From: Candidatus Thalassarchaeaceae archaeon
Lineage (GTDB): Archaea; Thermoplasmatota; Poseidoniia; Poseidoniales; Thalassarchaeaceae
Direction of reading: 5' to 3'
NCBI GenBank assembly: GCA_030745885.1
Contig: JASLNR010000026.1
Coordinates: forward strand, 1-18,592
Length of the DNA: 18,592 bases
Shown here: piece by piece, positions 7,020 through 15,507 of the stretch
How the letters are laid out: the number at the start of each line of letters is the position of its first letter
Position numbering within the stretch: position 1 is the first letter of the stretch
Made by a program: the position numbers and the translations under genes
Notes under the pieces: generated by a model
The model's input: only the letters and a program-made list of their open reading frames with translations
Databases searched by the model: none
What the model was told of the DNA's origin: nothing

Positions 7020-8015
7020 TCAGACAGCCTGAATCCCCCCGAAATCGGTCTTTGGGTGGAGTTGTTCGGTTAAGGAATCGAAGTCACTCGAGTCGCCCCA
7101 GAGGTCCCTGAGGACAATTCTGCCGTTCTTGCCTTTCTCCTGCTTGAGGCTGATGTAACCCCTATTGGTCAGGAATAGCGTCGAAACTAGTGCGGTAACC
7201 TGGGCTTCTGCCCTCGCTTCGTCCTCCTTTATTCCCGATTCAAGGGAGGCTTGGTTCAGCTGTTCGGCTACATCTCCCAACCCCACTGTCAGATTCTCTT
7301 CGGCCCGTTCCTTGAGCGCTTGCCACGTCCTTCTGAGGTCGCCCTCTAGGTCCTCGACGTGAAGGCTGCCGCTGAACCTCGCTCGGGCCTTCTGGTTCGC
7401 CTCGCGCCTCTCCTTTGCTATTTGTTCCCTCAGTCTCTGTTCCTCCGCTAGCCTACCTGCATCCTGGAGTCCAAGAAGCAGTTCGCCCAGCGTTACTGGG
7501 CGACCCTCGTCACGATGGATCCTGCCTTCGAAGATAGACGGCAGGACCTCGTCGGCAGCACCTGTCAGAACTCCGACTGAGAAGTTGTAGTCAGCATCGT
7601 CGAACTCCGCCTCCCAGCCGCCATCGAAGTCCCATGTGTCATCCTCCTCAAAGACGAGGGCGCGTTCCTGGCGCTCAATCAGAGTTGAAGCCTGCCCCCG
7701 CAGAATTGACCATGCCATCCTGATCAGCCTGCCGCATGAGGGCAGGTCTATGTTGTCGGCCCCTTGCATCCGCTCGTTGAACATCTCGATGAAGTTCGAG
7801 AGGTCGACGTCCCATGGATCCAGGTCACTTGACTGGAACATCTGGAAAACGAGGGCGACCGACCTGTCGAATGGCTCGATGAGGAACTGATGCTCGGCCT
7901 CCTCGAGCGTGGAGAGTTCCATCAGGCGGTCTAGGAAGCGACTGGTCTCGAGATCCGGCTCGCCGTTCAGCAATCGGACTACGATATCGTCGCGCATCTG
8001 CTCGCCGAAAATCAT
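7020..8015 (-). CDS. scpA: Kleisin subunit ScpA of the SMC complex
   Basis: ScpA bridges the two SMC heads and holds ScpB. The N-terminal kleisin motif is clear: ALVFQMFQSSDLDPWDVDLS (about 54-73) followed by NFIEMF, which contacts the SMC neck. The C-terminal winged helix that binds the SMC cap is visible at about 268-305 (VSTLFLTNRGYISLKQEKGKN). At 331 residues it is longer than common ScpA proteins (about 230-270). The extra length lies in a charged middle section (about 121-250) with an acidic, tryptophan-containing patch, then a Glu/Arg-rich helix that may be coiled. ATG at 8015 overlaps the smc stop as ATGA, indicating coupled translation, as expected for subunits of one complex. The stop is 7 bases before the scpB start. 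Confidence 0.9.
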   Translation of the reverse strand: MIFGEQMRDDIVVRLLNGEPDLETSRFLDRLMELSTLEEAEHQFLIEPFDRSVALVFQMFQSSDLDPWDVDLSNFIEMFNERMQGADNIDLPSCGRLIRMAWSILRGQASTLIERQERALVFEEDDTWDFDGGWEAEFDDADYNFSVGVLTGAADEVLPSIFEGRIHRDEGRPVTLGELLLGLQDAGRLAEEQRLREQIAKERREANQKARARFSGSLHVEDLEGDLRRTWQALKERAEENLTVGLGDVAEQLNQASLESGIKEDEARAEAQVTALVSTLFLTNRGYISLKQEKGKNGRIVLRDLWGDSSDFDSLTEQLHPKTDFGGIQAV

Positions 8016-11000
8016 TCTCGGGCCCCCTCCAACTCTATCCTCGTGGCATCTTCCTCGTCCTTTGCCTCAGACTGGACGATCTCGGCCTCATCTCGTTCCT
8101 CAATGTCCTCGGTCACATCCCCTGTGCGCTCGCGCAGTGATAGCAAATCCCCCCTCTCAGGATCTGGGTCTGAAACGCCCTCCTCAGGAACGCCCACACC
8201 AGCCCGCTCGGCCAGACCACCAATGCTCTTCGGAGTGGATAGCGGCTCGGGCGTGCGCGGCATTTTCTCTGGGGAGGGGAGTTCGGGCATCGCCTCCCGC
8301 TCGGCCTCAGCTGCTGCCCTAGCCTTCTCCTCGGACTCAATCTCCTCGCTCAATTCGAGTGCTGTCGCCCTGTCGAAGTCCGTGATGCGCTGGCTGCGAC
8401 CGTCGCCAGCGTGGGTGATTCCAATGTGGTGGTCTGCGAGGGTCAGGCTGACCTTTCGCAAAGTCACCATGATGAACTGGGCCATCTGGCTGCGCATTCT
8501 GCATAGGGTGGCAATGCGTTCGGAGTTGAAGGGGTCAAGGTTCTGGTCGACCTCATCGAAATAGTAGAACGGACTGGGCTCGTAGTCCTGAATGGCGAAA
8601 ATCATCGCTAGAGCGGCCATCGACTTCTCGCCCCCAGACAGGCCGGTCCTTCGGGTGTTCTGGCTCTTGCCAGGAGGCACACAGGCCATCTCGAGGCCGC
8701 CCTCGAAGGGGTTCTTCTTATTCTCCAGCCTGAGTGATCCCTTGCCAGTGGGCTGGAGGATTCCGTAAACCCTGCTGAAGTTGTTGTTGACCTGCTCGAA
8801 GACCGTGAGCAGGCGAGTCTTGCGCTCGTCCTCGAGTTGGTCGGCTATGATGGCAAGCTGATCACGGCGCTCGCGGAGAAGCTTGCCGTCCGAGATCAGG
8901 TCGGCGATTCGTTCGGCGGCGGTGTCATACTGGTCGATTGCCAACATGTTGACGTCCCCGAGGGCGCCGAGGCGGCGATCGAGCCCCTGCACGCTCCGCT
9001 CCGCCTCGGCGACTGTTGGCAGTGACACATCGGCCGACGGGACCGGGATGCCCGCCCCCTCCAATTCGGCGGTTATCTCGTCCACGGCTTCGCGCTTCTG
9101 CTTGATTTGGGTGCTCAGCTCGTCCATTCGGGCTGAGATTGTCTGTTGCTCCTGGGAGAGGCTATCGAGATGGGCTCGGAGGCTGGCGCGCTCCTCGACA
9201 ATCTCATCGCGACGATCATTGAGGAGCCTCTGCTCATCGTCAAACTGAGAGGCCTGCGCCCTCAAATCAACTAGTTGCGACTCTGACGCCTTGACTGAGG
9301 TCCTGAGGTCATCGATGGCATTCTCGGCCTGGGATATGGAAGTCTGCTGAATGCCAATCTGCCTGCTCAACTCCTTCACTCGTCCACCCAGTAAATCGAG
9401 TTGCTGCTTGCCGGTGACGATGGCGGCCTCCGAGATGATGCGCGTGCGCTCGGCCTCTGTGCGTGTGGTCTCGGCCTCCCGCAGCATCTCGGAGAGGTGG
9501 TCCGGAGTGTGGCTCTGCAGCGCCTCTGCTGCACCAATCCTAGTATCTGAGGCCTGCTCGAAGTCGGATCGCGCTGTCTCGCAGTCCGTGGCAAGCTTGC
9601 GTTTTTCGGTTTCGCATGACTCGAACTCCTTAGCGGACACCTTGATCTTGTCAGATAGGTCATCGACTATCTTCTGCGTGCGCTCCAAGTCCGCCTTCCA
9701 GTTCCTCAGACGTACGGAGTGGTCATCGCCATGGAGTTCGAGGATGCGGTCTCGGAGCGACTGTTGGTTGGCACGCAGTTCCCTCAGTGCGGAGTCGACG
9801 GTTGAGAACACCAGATCCGCCTCCTGTACTGATCTCTCGTGTCGCTCGATAGCAGAACTGCCAGCGCCAGAGCCATCGAATCCTGGGCGATCCCCCTTAG
9901 AGGACGAGCCGCCAGTCATCGCTCCAGAGCTCTCGATGACCGAGCCGTCCAAGGTGGCCATGCGGACGCCACCCATGTTGTTCCGGGCGACGCTCATCGA
10001 CTCGACGACGAGGGTGTTTCGCCCGACGTATCTTACTGCCGTCTCGATACTAGGATCGAAGTCCAGCAGGTCGTGCACGAAACCAACGACGCCAGGGTTG
10101 CGTGCGACTAGAAGGGTTCGTCCCTGGGGCCTAGAGACGGAGAGTTTGTTCAGAGGCAGGAAGGTGGCCCTTCCACCCCCGTTCTTGCGCAGCCATTCGA
10201 TGCACTTTGAAGCGACGTGGTCCGAGGACACGACAATGCTTCGCAGTCCGCCACCGAAGGCGAAAGATAGGGCCTCCTCGTGAGCGGGGTCCTTTGGTGA
10301 AGCCAGCTCACCCAGAGTCCCTAGGATGCCATGGATGTCGCCGCTCTCCCTGAGCCTTGATAGCGCTGCTAGGGTTAGTGCCGAGCCTGGCCTGCTGGAT
10401 CTTGTCTCCTGTCGGGCTCGCGCCTTTGCCAGGTCACGCTCTGCGTTGCGAAGTCTGGCCTCTACCCGATCTCTATCTTCGACGAGGCTCCTCTCCTGCT
10501 TCTGCAGGCTGGTCAGCTCCTTTGCGAGAGATTCTCTGTCTCCCTCGGGGTTGGAATGCCCCAAGTCCTCTCCGAGGAGATCCTGATCGTCTCGCTCCAA
10601 CTCTGCGGCTTCGAAGGACTGCTCGAGGTCAGCGAGATTCTCGGATGCGATCTGCGCCCTCTGCTCGGCCCGGTCATATTCCAACTGGACCCGCGCGTAG
10701 GACTCCCTTGCAGCTTGCTCTGCTTCGGTGGCCTTTCCAAGTGCGCGGTTCAAATCCCTGCCATGCTTGTCCCCCGATTGGATTGCCTTGCGCGCGTCCT
10801 TCTCATCGGCCGCAGCCTTCTTCAGTGCCACTTTCGAGTTCTCGACGGACTTCTTTGAATCAGTGAGGCTTTCCTCAGCTGTGATCCTAGCCTTCTCGGC
10901 GCCTTCCCTCTCACGCTCGAAAACCTCGATCTCCTTGCTCGCGTGCTCGATGATCTGATTGTGGTCGCCGATGCGATCCCCTGCGGTTTCGATCTCTATC

Positions 11001-11932
11001 TCGCTCCCCCTGATTTGGTCGAATATCCTCTTGGCATCGCCGGCTAGGACGCTGTCCAGGTTCTTTGCTACTTGCACCAGCTCGCTGTCGAACTCGTCCA
11101 ACCGCACGCTGCCCTCCTTCAGATTGGTGGTAAGCTCGCCTGTGCGCTCGGCATATCTCGAGCGCTCGGCAGTGAGCAAGCTGACGTCTTCCTGACGGTT
11201 TCTGTGCCTAGACTGCTCCAAAGTCAGCCTAGCGAGGTTCACCTCAGTCTTCAGTTGCTTGAACTTGAGAGCCTGCTCACGCTCATTCTCAAGCTCCTTC
11301 AGACGCTTCTTCTGATCTGCCTCGAAGATGTCTATCGTCTCGATATTGTTCTCGACGTGCTTGCGCTGGGTATTCGCCTTGCGGATCTCGTCGTCGTATG
11401 CCGTGACCCCTGCTACCTGCTCGAGTACCCCACGCCGCTTGTGCGGGGTCATCGTCGCGAGGGTAGTTACATCACCCTGCTGGACGATATTGTATCCATC
11501 ACCACGCAGACCGGCCTCGGCCAGAATCCTGCGCATCTCGGTCGCCGTGCAGGTCTTGTCGTTGATCTTGAATGAAGAGAGGGGCTCCCCCCTGCGGTTG
11601 AGGCGGACGGAACGAGTGAAGGAGACCTCGTCTGAATCGGCCCTTAGCCTCCGGCGACCACCCACCTCCGAGGTGTTGCTAAACACCAGGGTTGCGGTCA
11701 TGTGCTTGGCTGCCCTTCCCCTCTTTCCGCCATTGAAGATGAGCTCGGCAACGTTCGAAGCCCGCAGTGACCTAGTAGACTTCGGGCCGAGGACGAATTG
11801 AATGGCATCGCCAGCATTTGACTTGCCGCTTCCATTGGGCCCTGTGATGGCCGTGAAGCCCTCTTCTAGGGGAATTGTGATCTCGCCTCCGAACGATTTG
11901 AAGTTCTCTAGTTCAATTCGTATAAGATGCAT
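8012..11932 (-). CDS. smc: Chromosome segregation ATPase SMC with C-terminal acidic extension
   Basis: The 1306-residue SMC protein compacts and segregates DNA by ATP-driven loop extrusion with ScpA/ScpB. Order: N-terminal ATPase half with Walker A GPNGSGKS (31-38); first coiled coil (about 180-515); hinge (about 530-680, starting GDIHGILGTLGEL and ending near TLDGSVIESSGAMTGGS); second coiled coil (about 690-1020); and C-terminal head half with signature LSGGEK (1098-1103), Walker B FYYFDEVDQ (Asp1126, Glu1127) and a D-loop NLDPF. The normal SMC ends near residue 1188. A further 118 residues rich in Glu, Asp, Pro and Ser follow, probably disordered. The start at 11932 (MHLIRIELENFKSFGG) is fixed by the strong Shine-Dalgarno GGGTGAGGGG and by the family N-terminus. 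An open extension to 12037 is not SMC-like. Confidence 0.97.
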   Translation of the reverse strand: MHLIRIELENFKSFGGEITIPLEEGFTAITGPNGSGKSNAGDAIQFVLGPKSTRSLRASNVAELIFNGGKRGRAAKHMTATLVFSNTSEVGGRRRLRADSDEVSFTRSVRLNRRGEPLSSFKINDKTCTATEMRRILAEAGLRGDGYNIVQQGDVTTLATMTPHKRRGVLEQVAGVTAYDDEIRKANTQRKHVENNIETIDIFEADQKKRLKELENEREQALKFKQLKTEVNLARLTLEQSRHRNRQEDVSLLTAERSRYAERTGELTTNLKEGSVRLDEFDSELVQVAKNLDSVLAGDAKRIFDQIRGSEIEIETAGDRIGDHNQIIEHASKEIEVFEREREGAEKARITAEESLTDSKKSVENSKVALKKAAADEKDARKAIQSGDKHGRDLNRALGKATEAEQAARESYARVQLEYDRAEQRAQIASENLADLEQSFEAAELERDDQDLLGEDLGHSNPEGDRESLAKELTSLQKQERSLVEDRDRVEARLRNAERDLAKARARQETRSSRPGSALTLAALSRLRESGDIHGILGTLGELASPKDPAHEEALSFAFGGGLRSIVVSSDHVASKCIEWLRKNGGGRATFLPLNKLSVSRPQGRTLLVARNPGVVGFVHDLLDFDPSIETAVRYVGRNTLVVESMSVARNNMGGVRMATLDGSVIESSGAMTGGSSSKGDRPGFDGSGAGSSAIERHERSVQEADLVFSTVDSALRELRANQQSLRDRILELHGDDHSVRLRNWKADLERTQKIVDDLSDKIKVSAKEFESCETEKRKLATDCETARSDFEQASDTRIGAAEALQSHTPDHLSEMLREAETTRTEAERTRIISEAAIVTGKQQLDLLGGRVKELSRQIGIQQTSISQAENAIDDLRTSVKASESQLVDLRAQASQFDDEQRLLNDRRDEIVEERASLRAHLDSLSQEQQTISARMDELSTQIKQKREAVDEITAELEGAGIPVPSADVSLPTVAEAERSVQGLDRRLGALGDVNMLAIDQYDTAAERIADLISDGKLLRERRDQLAIIADQLEDERKTRLLTVFEQVNNNFSRVYGILQPTGKGSLRLENKKNPFEGGLEMACVPPGKSQNTRRTGLSGGEKSMAALAMIFAIQDYEPSPFYYFDEVDQNLDPFNSERIATLCRMRSQMAQFIMVTLRKVSLTLADHHIGITHAGDGRSQRITDFDRATALELSEEIESEEKARAAAEAEREAMPELPSPEKMPRTPEPLSTPKSIGGLAERAGVGVPEEGVSDPDPERGDLLSLRERTGDVTEDIEERDEAEIVQSEAKDEEDATRIELEGARE

Positions 11933-11942
11933 CCCCTCACCC
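11933..11942 (-). promoter_or_regulatory. Shine-Dalgarno sequence of smc
   Basis: The minus strand reads GGGTGAGGGG immediately before the smc ATG. It contains GGTGA, complementary to the archaeal 16S rRNA 3' end. It decides the start at 11932 against the longer open frame. Confidence 0.7.
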
Positions 11943-12031
11943 TTATCGTCGATGAAAAACCACCGACAACATCGCCATTCGTTCCATTTGAGGTTAAGAA
12001 CGTTGAGGAAGTCACTCGTTTCCAATACGCA

Positions 12032-12049
12032 TTCCAAGGGTCCTTGGAA
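12032..12049. promoter_or_regulatory. Perfect palindrome between the mutase gene and smc (operator or hairpin candidate)
   Basis: TTCCAAGG at 12032-12039 and CCTTGGAA at 12042-12049 form a perfect 8-base inverted repeat with a 2-base centre. It sits in the only sizeable gap of the operon (11933-12095), 100 bases before the smc start. A further TTTCCAA copy lies at 12019-12025. The dyad with an extra half-site resembles an operator for a dimeric regulator. A transcript hairpin at the end of the mutase mRNA is the alternative, but no T-run follows on the minus strand. Confidence 0.4.
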
Positions 12050-12095
12050 ATCGCCGAGTGCGAGAACCTATCTCGGCTGGGAGGGCTGTGGTACA

Positions 12096-15000
12096 TCACA
12101 TGTTGCGGCGGAACTTGCCGCCGGTCTCGAACAGGGCCTGGGTGACCTGGCCCACCGTGCAGTGCTCAACGATTTCCATCATGACTTCGAATAGGTTGCC
12201 GCCATCGCGAGCCACCTTCTTGAGCTTGGCAAGGCCAGCGGAAGCCTCCTCCGAATGCGCCTCTTTGAAGGCCTTGCTGCGCTCTATCACCATGCGCTTC
12301 TCGGCCTCGTCTGACCGCGTCACCTCGATGTCGAAGTCCGCGGCTGACATCACGCTCTCCTCGGAATCAGTGAAGGTGTTGACTCCAACGATTGGAGTCT
12401 CGCCCGTATGCTTGCGATGCTCGTACTCCATCCCCTCCTCCTGGATTCTGTTGCGTTGGAAATTGACTTCCAGAGCACCTAGAACGCCTCCACGTCGATG
12501 CATGTCCTCGAAGACCCTCAGGACCCCCTCCTCCACCGAGTCTGTGAGCCACTCAGCGATGAATGAGCCCTGCAGCGAGTTCTCGTTGCGCAGCCAGCCG
12601 TACTCCTTGGAGAGGATGAGTTGGATGGCAACGGCATCGCGGACAGTCTCCTCAGTAGGGGTGCCGAAGGCCTCATCGCGGCTGTTAGTGTGCAGGGAAT
12701 TGGCATTGTCAGACAGGGCGTATAGCGCTTGGAGGGTCGTGCGGTAGTCGTTCCAAGTGAACTCCTGCGAGTGCAGCGAGCGCCCACTCGACTGGATGTG
12801 GTACTTCAGCTTCTGGCCACGCTCACCGACGTCGTAGAGATCGCGCATAGCAATGGCCCAGATTCGGCGGGAGACGCGGCCTATGACTGCGTACTCGGGA
12901 TCCATCCCGTTGGAAAAGAACCAAGAGAAGTTGCGAAGGAACTTATCGGGATTGAGTCCTCGCGCCTTGAACAACTCGACGTAGGTCAACCCGTTTGACA
13001 GGGTGAGGGCGGCCTGTGATATCGGGTTGGCCCCGGCCTCATCGATGTGATAACCAGAGATCGAGACGAAGTAGTGGTTGCGGATGTTGTTTTCCACATA
13101 GTACTCGGCGACATCAGCCATCATCCTCAGGGCGGTGTCGAGGTTGAAGACCAGGGTGTTCTGGCCCATGGCCTCCTTCAACTGATCCGCCTGTACAGTC
13201 CCCCTTACCCTACTCAGGGTCTTCGACTTGATCTCGGACAACTCAAGGTCCGTGGGAGGCCTGCCCTTCTCTTCCTCGAACTTCCTTGTCTGCTGGCGGA
13301 TTGCCACCGTGAAGAAGGCAGCCAAATGCCACCAGTAGTTGCCGTTAATTGTCTTCGAAACGCTTGTGTTGGGTGCGCACAGGTCGAAGCCATCGAACAA
13401 TATTTCCATCTCGTCGACGGTGCTGATGCTAACACCTGATTCGCAGACCTTGCCGAAGATGTCGAGTTGCTCGACCGGGTCGTGCCCGTAGAGGCTGGGA
13501 GAGTCAAAGGCAACGGAGAGCCTATTGAAGGGCTGCCCCTCAGAGAGGAACTTGTAGCGTCTATTGGTCCGCTCGGCGCTGCCCTCGCCAGCGAACATCC
13601 TGACAGGCAACTCGTCCTCGCGTCGAAATGGGAACACGCCACCAGTAAAAGGAAAAACACCCGGGACGTTCTCCTTCCGAACCCACTCAAGGCGACCCCC
13701 CCAGTCCTCGATGTCAGGGAGTGCGACCCTCGGAACATCGAGGCCAGAGAGGGTCCTAGTGGTCGTCTCCACGGGGATTTCCTTCCCGCGGACAGCGTAG
13801 CTCGCAGTCCCGGAGCGGTATGACTCGGCCAGGGCACCATAGTCTGCGAGCGCTTGCCAAGACGCATCCGGTACCTCCGATCGCGTCTTTGCGGCTTCCT
13901 CGTCGAGGTCGGTTGCAGTGTCTTCCTTGCCCAGTTCACGCATCCTCTCGGATGCCGTCTCTAGTTGCTGCACGAATCTGACCTTGGAAGAGGCCTCCTT
14001 AGACCTAGAGTGGTAGCCGCGGACCGCGGCTGCGACCTCGGCAAGGTAACCCTGCCTACCAAGAGGAATCGGAGGGGATCGGAAAGGGAGCCCGTCTGAC
14101 CCCAGCTTTGGCGGGGAGGCAGTGAAGGAGGCCTCTAAGCGCTTGTTCATGAAACTGGAGAGGCGTTCCCAGAGTTGGTCGACACCGGCGTCGGCGAACT
14201 GGCTTGCGATTGTCGGGACTACTGGCAGGTCGTCATCGTCGGCATCCCATGCCTCTCGATTACGCTTGTACTGCTTGCGTATCTCGCTCAGAGCGTCCTC
14301 TGCGCCGGGTCTGTCGAACTTATTGAGGACTACGATGTCGGCAGAATCCAGCATCTCCAACTTCTCGAGCTGACTGGGTGCACCGTACTCCCTAGTGGTG
14401 ACGTATACCGAGACGTCTGCGACCTCCGTGATAGCATCGTCACCTTGTCCGATGCCGCTTGTCTCTACGAGAACGAGGTCAAATCCGACAGTTTTGCACA
14501 CTTCGATTGCGCGCCCGATGCAATCTGCGATCTCGCGTCCACTGTCCCTGCTGGCGAAGGAGCGCATGAAGAGATGCGGGTCGGTAAGGGAGTTCATTCT
14601 GATTCGATCGCCTAGCAAGGCCCCCCCAGTTCGCTTTCGAGTCGGGTCAGTAGCCAGCAATGCCACTCTTTTGCCAGGATTATCGCGTTGGATCCTAAGC
14701 ATCAACTCGTCGATCAGGCTCGATTTGCCGGCTCCTCCCGTGCCGGTCACCCCCACTACGGGACACACTGCGTCGGGCTGCGTGGAGCGTGCACGTCCCA
14801 CAGCGGCTGCAAAAGTAGTCTCGTCTGCGTTCTCCGCGAGTGTGAGCAGCCGAGAGGTAGCCCCTTGATCGGATGCAGTGACCTGATCTTCGATAGCATC
14901 GAATCGGTCTGCATCGAGAAGGTCGACGCGGCATGCCTCTTCCATGGCGTCTTGCACCATGCCCACCAGCCCCATCTCTCGACCGTCATCGGGCGAGTAG

Positions 15001-15392
15001 ATTCGGGCGATGCCCCCCTCTCGCAAGTGCTCGATCTCGTGAGGCAGGATTGTTCCCCCACCCCCACCAAACAGGAAAACATGGCCGAAGCCTGCTTCTT
15101 CGAGAATCCGCTTGGTATGGGTGAACATCTCCACAGCTCCACCCTGGTAGGAGGTGATGGCAATCGCATGGGCATCCTCCTGGATGGCTGCCCGTGCTAC
15201 CTCCTCGGCACCCCTGTCATGACCAAGGTGGATGACCTCGCAGCCTTGGCTCTGCAGAATTCGGCGGAAGATTCCTATCGCCGCATCGTGCCCATCGAAG
15301 ATTGAAGCTGCGGTCACCACGCGCAGTGGAATTGAGCCATCTGATGGCCTTATGGGGGCATCGGATGAAACGCCCTCCGTACCACTCACCAT
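12096..15392 (-). CDS. icmF: Fused coenzyme-B12 acyl-CoA mutase (IcmF-type: B12 domain, G-protein chaperone, mutase)
   Basis: At 1098 residues this matches IcmF (about 1090), which fuses mutase subunits with their chaperone and interconverts isobutyryl-CoA and n-butyryl-CoA through adenosylcobalamin radicals. Domains: B12-binding (about 20-150) with FDGHDAAI, His35 being the expected lower axial cobalt ligand; MeaI-type G-protein chaperone (about 205-420) with P-loop GTGGAGKS (217-224), LVETSGIGQGDDA and NKFD (357-360); a linker; and the mutase barrel (about 575-1098). The specificity positions read Phe600 (RMFAG) and Gln744 (GQNT), as in isobutyryl-CoA mutase, whereas methylmalonyl-CoA mutase has Tyr and Arg. 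The conserved family loop INGPAP is replaced by INGNYWW (682-688), so the true substrate may differ. ATG at 15392 follows GGAGAA and fits the family N-terminus; the open frame beyond it is not homologous. The gene is upstream of smc, separated by 163 bases. Confidence 0.93.
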   Translation of the reverse strand: MVSGTEGVSSDAPIRPSDGSIPLRVVTAASIFDGHDAAIGIFRRILQSQGCEVIHLGHDRGAEEVARAAIQEDAHAIAITSYQGGAVEMFTHTKRILEEAGFGHVFLFGGGGGTILPHEIEHLREGGIARIYSPDDGREMGLVGMVQDAMEEACRVDLLDADRFDAIEDQVTASDQGATSRLLTLAENADETTFAAAVGRARSTQPDAVCPVVGVTGTGGAGKSSLIDELMLRIQRDNPGKRVALLATDPTRKRTGGALLGDRIRMNSLTDPHLFMRSFASRDSGREIADCIGRAIEVCKTVGFDLVLVETSGIGQGDDAITEVADVSVYVTTREYGAPSQLEKLEMLDSADIVVLNKFDRPGAEDALSEIRKQYKRNREAWDADDDDLPVVPTIASQFADAGVDQLWERLSSFMNKRLEASFTASPPKLGSDGLPFRSPPIPLGRQGYLAEVAAAVRGYHSRSKEASSKVRFVQQLETASERMRELGKEDTATDLDEEAAKTRSEVPDASWQALADYGALAESYRSGTASYAVRGKEIPVETTTRTLSGLDVPRVALPDIEDWGGRLEWVRKENVPGVFPFTGGVFPFRREDELPVRMFAGEGSAERTNRRYKFLSEGQPFNRLSVAFDSPSLYGHDPVEQLDIFGKVCESGVSISTVDEMEILFDGFDLCAPNTSVSKTINGNYWWHLAAFFTVAIRQQTRKFEEEKGRPPTDLELSEIKSKTLSRVRGTVQADQLKEAMGQNTLVFNLDTALRMMADVAEYYVENNIRNHYFVSISGYHIDEAGANPISQAALTLSNGLTYVELFKARGLNPDKFLRNFSWFFSNGMDPEYAVIGRVSRRIWAIAMRDLYDVGERGQKLKYHIQSSGRSLHSQEFTWNDYRTTLQALYALSDNANSLHTNSRDEAFGTPTEETVRDAVAIQLILSKEYGWLRNENSLQGSFIAEWLTDSVEEGVLRVFEDMHRRGGVLGALEVNFQRNRIQEEGMEYEHRKHTGETPIVGVNTFTDSEESVMSAADFDIEVTRSDEAEKRMVIERSKAFKEAHSEEASAGLAKLKKVARDGGNLFEVMMEIVEHCTVGQVTQALFETGGKFRRNM

Positions 15393-15507
15393 GATTCTCC
15401 GACCCCACGGGCCCACAAGAATGCGTTGCCGGTGATTTTCTAGTCTCAGTGGAATTTCCGGGACATAGTTCAAGACATGATGTGCCAACGAGGCGAGCGG
15501 TGGTTGT
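15393..15507. other. Divergent intergenic region between icmF and the zinc-ribbon gene
   Basis: This 115-base gap must hold promoters for both the leftward icmF-smc-scpAB run and the rightward zinc-ribbon/lgt/tes run. On the minus strand GGAGAA (15395-15400) is the icmF ribosome site; on the plus strand GGTGGT just before 15508 may serve the zinc-ribbon gene. A/T patches occur near 15442 and 15462, but no convincing TATA box stands out. Confidence 0.4.

Noticed and set aside
9351..10283. 310-residue open frame on the plus strand inside smc
   Set aside because: It is antisense to the smc hinge and coiled coil, rich in Ser/Arg, and shows no domain. GC-rich coding DNA commonly leaves such frames open.
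11933..12037. N-terminal extension of the smc open frame
   Set aside because: SMC proteins begin at the MHLIRIELENF segment, and a strong Shine-Dalgarno precedes that ATG.
12058..12747. 229-residue plus-strand frame over the 3' end of icmF
   Set aside because: Ser/Arg-rich composition with no motif, and it is antisense to highly conserved mutase sequence.
13214..13939. 241-residue minus-strand frame inside icmF
   Set aside because: It is an out-of-frame shadow of the mutase linker and barrel, Ser/Arg-rich with no domain.
12096..15392. Calling the mutase methylmalonyl-CoA mutase
   Set aside because: The fused architecture, Phe600 and Gln744 all point to the isobutyryl-CoA mutase branch.
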